NCBI GenBank assembly: GCA_022750415.1
Contig: JAKIVT010000007.1
Coordinates: 1-39,348 of the forward strand
DNA from: Thermoplasmata archaeon
GTDB lineage: Archaea; Thermoplasmatota; Thermoplasmata; Lutacidiplasmatales; UBA184
DNA length: 39,348 nucleotides
Direction of reading: 5' to 3'
Every line of letters starts with the position of its first letter. Positions within the stretch are counted from its first letter, which is position 1. The notes under the pieces are model-generated. The model saw nothing but the letters and a program-made list of their open reading frames with translations, had not been told where the DNA came from and made no database searches. A program made the translations under genes and the position numbers. Shown one piece after another: positions 34,258 to 39,348 of this stretch.

Positions 34258-36123
34258 CTACTTCGACGGGGGCGGGGGCCAGGCTTTCGGAGGGGGCCGC
34301 GGCGCGGTGACGGCTCGATTTCGGGACCACAGGGCGATGGCGAGCACCACCGCCAGAACCACGACGACCCCGGCCGCGAAGATCCACACCGGGAACTTCG
34401 ACCCCGACGTCGCGGTCGTTGGGCCCGGCGAGGAGCTCCCGCGGAGGACCGTCAGATTCTGGACGGCGCTCGAGGTCGCGTTCGACGCGTCGGTCACGAC
34501 GACCTGGATCGAATAGTTGCCGGGAGCAGTGGGCCAACATGTCATCTGGCTCACGTTCGCCGCCGGGCACCCCGGAGGGAGCTGCGGCCAGGCATACTCC
34601 AGGACCCCAATCCCACCTCGCGTCGAGACCGTAAGGTCCACCGACGAGCCGTTCTTGATGGTCGCCGCGCTTTCGTTCAGCGTCGCGACCAGCCGTCGGT
34701 ACGCGGTCAAGTTGAACTCGGCCATCGCCCGGCTTCCGAGCGAGTCGGTCGTGTTGAGCCAGACCGTGTAGTTCCCCCGCTTCGCGTACACGTGGAGCGG
34801 GTTGGCGCGCGTCGAGATCGCCGAGTCCCCAAAGTTCCAATGGTAGGAGAAGGGCCCGAGGCCGCCAAACGTCGAGGAAGTGAAGTTGAAGCTCAGCGGC
34901 GAGCCGCCCGGCGTCGGGTTCGCGGTGCCGTTCACCGAGTACGGGAACACGAAGGCCGCGGTCGAGTTGTACCACACGACCGCGTGGTCCCCGCTGTGTC
35001 CCCCAAAGACGACGACGGTGCCGAGGTCCGGGTCGAAGACCATGGCGCCCGAGTCGGCGGGCAACAACCTCGTAGCGACGGTCACGGGGTCCCACGATAG
35101 GTTCGCGACGCTGGTTCCTTCGAGAACCCACGTGTCGTTGAGCTCGAGCGTGCTCAGATTCCCGGATTCGTTCTGGCCGCCTTCCAGGACCGCCGCCCCC
35201 ACCGCCGGGTCGAACGCCATCGGCGCTCCGTCCCGGGGCGAGGGCGCCGTGGTCAGCGACACCGGCGTCCACTTCCCTGCCCGGAAGGTCCACGTGTCGT
35301 TGTAGGCGAGGTAGCTCGGCTGGGTCGTGTACCCTCCGAAGACGACGATGGCCCCTACGGCCGGGTCGTAGATCTCGGACGGCTCCGACCGCCCGAGGGG
35401 CTGCACGCTCGGGAACAGCTCGGTCCACCGTCCGTGGAGGAACTTCCACGTGTCGTCGATCGTGGTGAAGTTCGCATTCACGCCGAGGCTGGTGCCGTTG
35501 TGGCCGCTGAACAGGAGGAGGTACCCGTCGGCCGCATCGAAGGCGAACCCCCCGACCCTCCGGGCGGGCGGCGAGTGGGGTACGGTGAGCTGGGACCACG
35601 CGGTCCCGTTGAACACCCACGTGTCGTTCTCGTACGCATTCAGGCTCGAACCGCCGAACAGGACGACGTACCCGTCCACCGGGTCGAAGGCGGCCATCGC
35701 CCCGCGTCGCCCCGTCGGGTGGACCGCGAGGTTGAGTTGGTGCCACGTGCCGTTCTGAAACAACCACGTGTCATTGTCGAGCGCCGAAAAGTTCCCCCGA
35801 CCGCCGAACAAGACCCCGACCTGCTTCCCGCCGAACGTGGCCCAGGTGAACGTTCCCTCTCCGCGGGGCGGCGGGGCGACCGGTTCCGACAGGGTCGACC
35901 AGCTCCCGGTGGTCAGAGGGTCCGCAGCGGCGAGTCCGGCCTCCGGCAGGAGCAGCGGAGAGGCGACCGGGGCGGCGGCGGACCCGTCCATCGGTCCCGA
36001 CCCGGAGATCCCTACCAACGCAATGGCGATCCAGACCCCGAGGTGGACCACCATGGCAACGCGGTCGCGGGACTTCGGAGGAACCCGCCGCTCCGGAGCA
36101 TGCCCCGATAGGGCACCCCGCAT
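34258..36123 (-). CDS. Membrane-anchored Kelch-repeat protein with PKD and Ig-like domains
   Basis: ATG 36123 with a TATA-like CCATATCGAC (36143-36152) upstream; signal peptide; NDTWLFQNGTW-type blades; PKD motif FSYHWNFGDSAISTRANPLHVYAKRGNYTVWLNTTDS; C-terminal TM. Track start 36615 is over-extended. Confidence 0.85.
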   Translation of the reverse strand: MRGALSGHAPERRVPPKSRDRVAMVVHLGVWIAIALVGISGSGPMDGSAAAPVASPLLLPEAGLAAADPLTTGSWSTLSEPVAPPPRGEGTFTWATFGGKQVGVLFGGRGNFSALDNDTWLFQNGTWHQLNLAVHPTGRRGAMAAFDPVDGYVVLFGGSSLNAYENDTWVFNGTAWSQLTVPHSPPARRVGGFAFDAADGYLLLFSGHNGTSLGVNANFTTIDDTWKFLHGRWTELFPSVQPLGRSEPSEIYDPAVGAIVVFGGYTTQPSYLAYNDTWTFRAGKWTPVSLTTAPSPRDGAPMAFDPAVGAAVLEGGQNESGNLSTLELNDTWVLEGTSVANLSWDPVTVATRLLPADSGAMVFDPDLGTVVVFGGHSGDHAVVWYNSTAAFVFPYSVNGTANPTPGGSPLSFNFTSSTFGGLGPFSYHWNFGDSAISTRANPLHVYAKRGNYTVWLNTTDSLGSRAMAEFNLTAYRRLVATLNESAATIKNGSSVDLTVSTRGGIGVLEYAWPQLPPGCPAANVSQMTCWPTAPGNYSIQVVVTDASNATSSAVQNLTVLRGSSSPGPTTATSGSKFPVWIFAAGVVVVLAVVLAIALWSRNRAVTAPRPPPKAWPPPPSK

Positions 36124-36308
36124 GCCCAAAGAATCGGTCGGGTCGATATGGAGTACCGCGCGCTCCCCCGATCGCGGGAGTGCGGACCCCGAAGTCGCCA
36201 GGCCGTCGGACAGCGTGCCCGGTCCCGGTCGCGTGCACGGCATCGGCGGGCCCTGGACCCACAACCGGACCGGGACCAGATCGGTCGGGCGTGCGAGGGT
36301 CAAGGTTC

Positions 36309-37067
36309 CTACGCGGCCGCGTACCGTTCGCGGGAGATCGGGCACGGGGAGGCGGCGAGGCCGAGTCGCCGGGGCTTGGGAAGGGGCTCCCCATCCTCCA
36401 GCCATCGACGGACCTGCTCCGTGACCGGTCCGAAATCCTCGAACGGGTAGTGGGGGATCCCCGACTGTTCGCAGTAGTTCTTGAGCCGGCGGCGCGCGAA
36501 CACGATGTCGGCGACCTCGGCGGCGAACTTGTCGGTGCTCCCGTCGCCGGCGAAGACGGACCGACGTCCGTCGACCGCCTGTTCCCGGACGGTCTGTGCC
36601 TTGCAGATTCCGCACAGCCGGCAGGTGGCGTGGCCGTACGGATGGGAGAGGGCCAGTCCGTCGGGGGGGACCAGCGTGAGGACGTCGGAGTACACCGGGA
36701 GGTCGATGCCCGCGTGCTTCAGGATCGGTGTGATGTAGAAGTCGAGTCCGCCGGAGACGATCGCCGTCGGGACCTTGTGGCGGTGGAGCAGTCGGAGCAG
36801 GTCATCGGCACCGCTCCGGAAGGGGGTGTTCCGGACCGACCATTGGGCCATCTCTTCCATCCGGTCACCGGGGAGCAGGGCGACCTGACGTTCCCACGCT
36901 TCCCGAAGGGTGATCTTCCCCGAATGGAGCTCCTCGTCGATCTCGTGCGCGACCCGCTTCCCGTCCCGAGCGAATTCCTCGACCAGGATGATCGCCACGT
37001 TCGGCTCGACGAGCGTGCCGTCGAAGTCGATCCACATTCGGAGGGCGTTCGCCGCGTCGGTCGTCAT
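36309..37067 (-). CDS. HAD-superfamily phosphatase, MtnX-like
   Basis: MWIDFDGTLVEPN, AIVSGGLDFYITPIL, HATCRLCGICKAQ Cys motif, VFAGDGSTDKFAAEVADIVFARRRL. Confidence 0.82.
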   Translation of the reverse strand: MTTDAANALRMWIDFDGTLVEPNVAIILVEEFARDGKRVAHEIDEELHSGKITLREAWERQVALLPGDRMEEMAQWSVRNTPFRSGADDLLRLLHRHKVPTAIVSGGLDFYITPILKHAGIDLPVYSDVLTLVPPDGLALSHPYGHATCRLCGICKAQTVREQAVDGRRSVFAGDGSTDKFAAEVADIVFARRRLKNYCEQSGIPHYPFEDFGPVTEQVRRWLEDGEPLPKPRRLGLAASPCPISRERYAAA

Positions 37068-37131
37068 CGGGAGTTGTCATTGGCCCCGGCATCCCTCAAA
37101 ACACTAGCGGGCGGTCGCAACCCCCTCCGGA

Positions 37132-37147
37132 GTCGGGACATCCCGAC
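37132..37147. promoter_or_regulatory. Dyad GTCGGGA-CA-TCCCGAC between the GH15 and HAD genes
   Basis: 7-bp perfect arms around 2 nt; may act as terminator of GH15 or operator of HAD. Confidence 0.3.
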
Positions 37148-37201
37148 GGACGCGCCCGGTACCGGACGCCCCGAGAGGTCGGGCGGGACGGGGCGACCGG
37201 G

Positions 37202-39348
37202 TCAGAGAACACGGACCGAACGGTTGGATCCTTCCCAGGCGTCGCGACCGGTCCAGTAGAACGTGAACTCGAACACCGTATCGACGGGAACCGGGAACGG
37301 GAGGTCGACGAAGTCGATCCCCAGCCCCGTCCCCGAGGAGGTCGTCTCCTCGGTCTGGGTCCAGTCGTCCATCGTCCAGCGGAGCCGGAACGGTTCGGGG
37401 GCCATCACCCGGAGCCGCTCGCTGCGGTCGACGAAACCGGGTTGGCGGTTCGGCTTCCAGACCTCCCACGCGGTTCGCGTCGGGTCGCGATTTCGGTAGC
37501 GGGCCTCGACGGTCGGGATCCGGTCGAACACCTCTCCGTCTTCGGCGGACCGGAGCAACTTCAGGAACTCCGCGTGGGCCCAGGCGAGCGGCATCGCGGC
37601 CCCGGTCGGTTTCCCGGCCACGAGGTGTTGGCTGGCCAGCTCCGGGGCATCCCAAACCTGTTCGGAGAGGAGTCCGGTCGACGAGGCGAATCGGGCCATG
37701 GCGTCGAGGAAGGGCGCCACTGGACGGCCGGCGGCCAACTCGTAGTGGCCGCGTTCCCCCGTCAGAAGGGGCCAGGCCCGGCCGGTGCCCCACTCCTCGA
37801 ACGGCCCCCCGTCGTCCCGCTGCCCGTACCCGTCGTGGTTGTACCGGTGCCAGCAGGGACCCTCGGGGGTATCGACCCGGAGGACCCGGTCGACGAGCTT
37901 CACCGATTCAACGATGAGCGGGTCGTTGGCCCGGCGGACCCCGTGCCGGACGAGCTCGAGGAAACCGGCGTCCACCACCTCTTTGGCCGGAAACGTCTGC
38001 GGGGCTCCGGGCGGTTGGTTCGCGAGGGTGAGAACCCCGTTCTCGGGGTTCTCGTCCGGCATCGTCTCCCCGACGGGAACCGGATGGATTCGGATGTAAT
38101 GCTGGGGTATCGATGCGTCGAGGGTGCCGTGGCGCGTGACGGTCCAGCGCTCGAGGTGACCCTCGAGGAAATCGGCGTAGGCCAGGAGGAAGTCGGAGGT
38201 TCCGCGGTCCCCCCGTTCCGCCGCGAACTCGGCGGCGACGACGCACGCGGCGATCGTGACGGCGAGCGTCGAGGGGGAGTACCCCGATGCCTCCTCCCAC
38301 CGCTCCTGTTGGGTGGCCGGTCCGTTCTCCACGAGGTAGCGCGCGGCGGCGAGGACCATCGGGTAGGGGTCGAACGCGGCCAACGCATCCTCCCGTCGAA
38401 GCTTGTCCGCAAGGAGGATCGGGAAGGCGACCTCATCGAGCTGGAGGCCGCCCCAGTACGCCGTCCCGTCGACCCAGAAGTTCTGCGGAAATCCCCCGTC
38501 GGGCAGTTGGCTCGCGGCGAGGTAGATGAGGGTCCGAAGCGGGGTCCGGTGGTCCCCGGAAGCGAGGAGTCCGCCCGCGATCTGCACCAAGTCCCGGGTC
38601 CAGACGAGATGGTAGCCGCCGCGGTCCTGGTCCCCCTTCGCGTACCCCCACGGGATCGACAACGACGCGACGAAGGCGCCGGGGAACGTCTTGTCCTCGT
38701 GGGCGAGGAGCGTGCAATAGCTGGTCTGCTGGAGGTCGCGGAGCCTCGCCGACCGATGGGCGAAGGGCCGCAGGTGCGCCGCCGCCCGTCCCCACTGCTT
38801 CCCAAATCGCACCCGATGGAGCTCGTAGGGGGTGCTGAGGGACTGGAGGAGCGCCGCGAGCGCGTGCTGGCGTCCCCGGCCGAAGGCGAGCCCGAGCGTG
38901 AATTCCGAGCGTCCCGCCAGGTTGAGCGCCCCGGTGAGGGCCACGTTGCCGTTGGTCGCCCGGTCGAACTCCCACGTCATCCCGAGATGCTCGTGGACGT
39001 CGGTCCAGCCGTCGCTGGCGCCGACGAACCCGCAGGAGAGCTTGGAGAACGGCGCGGTGGCGCCGAGCGCGAGCCACGTGCCGTTCCGCTCTGCGAGCAA
39101 CACCTCCCGGCCCGCCATCCGGCCGACGTAGGCGTTGTTCCCCCAACCGCTCCCGTCCAGATGCGGGGCGCCCAGCACGTAGATCGAGAGGTCGCTCGCC
39201 GCCACCGATCTCGGCTCCACCCGAACGTGCTGCAGCAGGACCGGCAGATGGGGGTCGGCGATGACCTCCTTGTGGAGCGCGTACCGACCCTCGGGGTCGG
39301 TGTTGACGATCCGGTACCCGAGCGCCGGTCCCACCGTCCGCTCGGTGA
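37202..39348 (-). CDS. Glycoside hydrolase family 15 (glucoamylase-like), 5' end truncated by window edge
   Basis: Frame stays open to the right edge (TERTVGPALGYRIVNTDPEGRY). GGYHLVWTRDLVQIAGGLLASGD, QLPDGGFPQNFWVDGTAYW, QVWD, and LAWAHAEFLKLL motifs. Confidence 0.9.
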   Translation of the reverse strand, partial: TERTVGPALGYRIVNTDPEGRYALHKEVIADPHLPVLLQHVRVEPRSVAASDLSIYVLGAPHLDGSGWGNNAYVGRMAGREVLLAERNGTWLALGATAPFSKLSCGFVGASDGWTDVHEHLGMTWEFDRATNGNVALTGALNLAGRSEFTLGLAFGRGRQHALAALLQSLSTPYELHRVRFGKQWGRAAAHLRPFAHRSARLRDLQQTSYCTLLAHEDKTFPGAFVASLSIPWGYAKGDQDRGGYHLVWTRDLVQIAGGLLASGDHRTPLRTLIYLAASQLPDGGFPQNFWVDGTAYWGGLQLDEVAFPILLADKLRREDALAAFDPYPMVLAAARYLVENGPATQQERWEEASGYSPSTLAVTIAACVVAAEFAAERGDRGTSDFLLAYADFLEGHLERWTVTRHGTLDASIPQHYIRIHPVPVGETMPDENPENGVLTLANQPPGAPQTFPAKEVVDAGFLELVRHGVRRANDPLIVESVKLVDRVLRVDTPEGPCWHRYNHDGYGQRDDGGPFEEWGTGRAWPLLTGERGHYELAAGRPVAPFLDAMARFASSTGLLSEQVWDAPELASQHLVAGKPTGAAMPLAWAHAEFLKLLRSAEDGEVFDRIPTVEARYRNRDPTRTAWEVWKPNRQPGFVDRSERLRVMAPEPFRLRWTMDDWTQTEETTSSGTGLGIDFVDLPFPVPVDTVFEFTFYWTGRDAWEGSNRSVRVL

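Noticed and set aside
1-39348. tRNA, rRNA, CRISPR array, transposon or integrase
   Set aside because: Looked for conserved RNA sequences, regularly spaced direct repeats and transposase motifs; none seen. Short or divergent RNAs cannot be excluded without a covariance search.

Overview
High-GC window, probably from an archaeon (Thermoplasmatota-like; inferred, no phylogenetic marker present). Evidence is TATA-like boxes about 24-28 bp upstream of start codons and archaeal-style secreted repeat proteins. About 22 protein-coding genes are supported; no rRNA, tRNA, CRISPR array or transposase was seen. The content is dominated by cell-surface glycoprotein and glycan functions: three Kelch-repeat surface proteins, two paralogous GH-A-clan-like glycoside hydrolases, two paralogous large GT-C-like membrane proteins, four alkaline-phosphatase-superfamily enzymes (two sulfatase-like, two phosphodiesterase-like in tandem), a ~1380-aa InlB-like/Ig-like repeat adhesin, a secreted FNETGLP-repeat protein, an operon-like GT2 / phosphohexomutase / flippase / GT4 set, the PAPS pair cysC and sat, an MtnX-like HAD phosphatase and a 5'-truncated GH15 glucoamylase. 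The best system-level hypothesis is a glycan assembly, modification and possibly sulfation island acting on surface proteins whose repeats carry built-in N-glycosylation sequons. Regulatory dyads are prominent: an 18-bp perfect palindrome at the predicted TSS of the GT2 operon, a dyad enclosing a TATA box, and GC-rich hairpins in all four convergent intergenic gaps. All family calls come from reading motifs; no searches were run.
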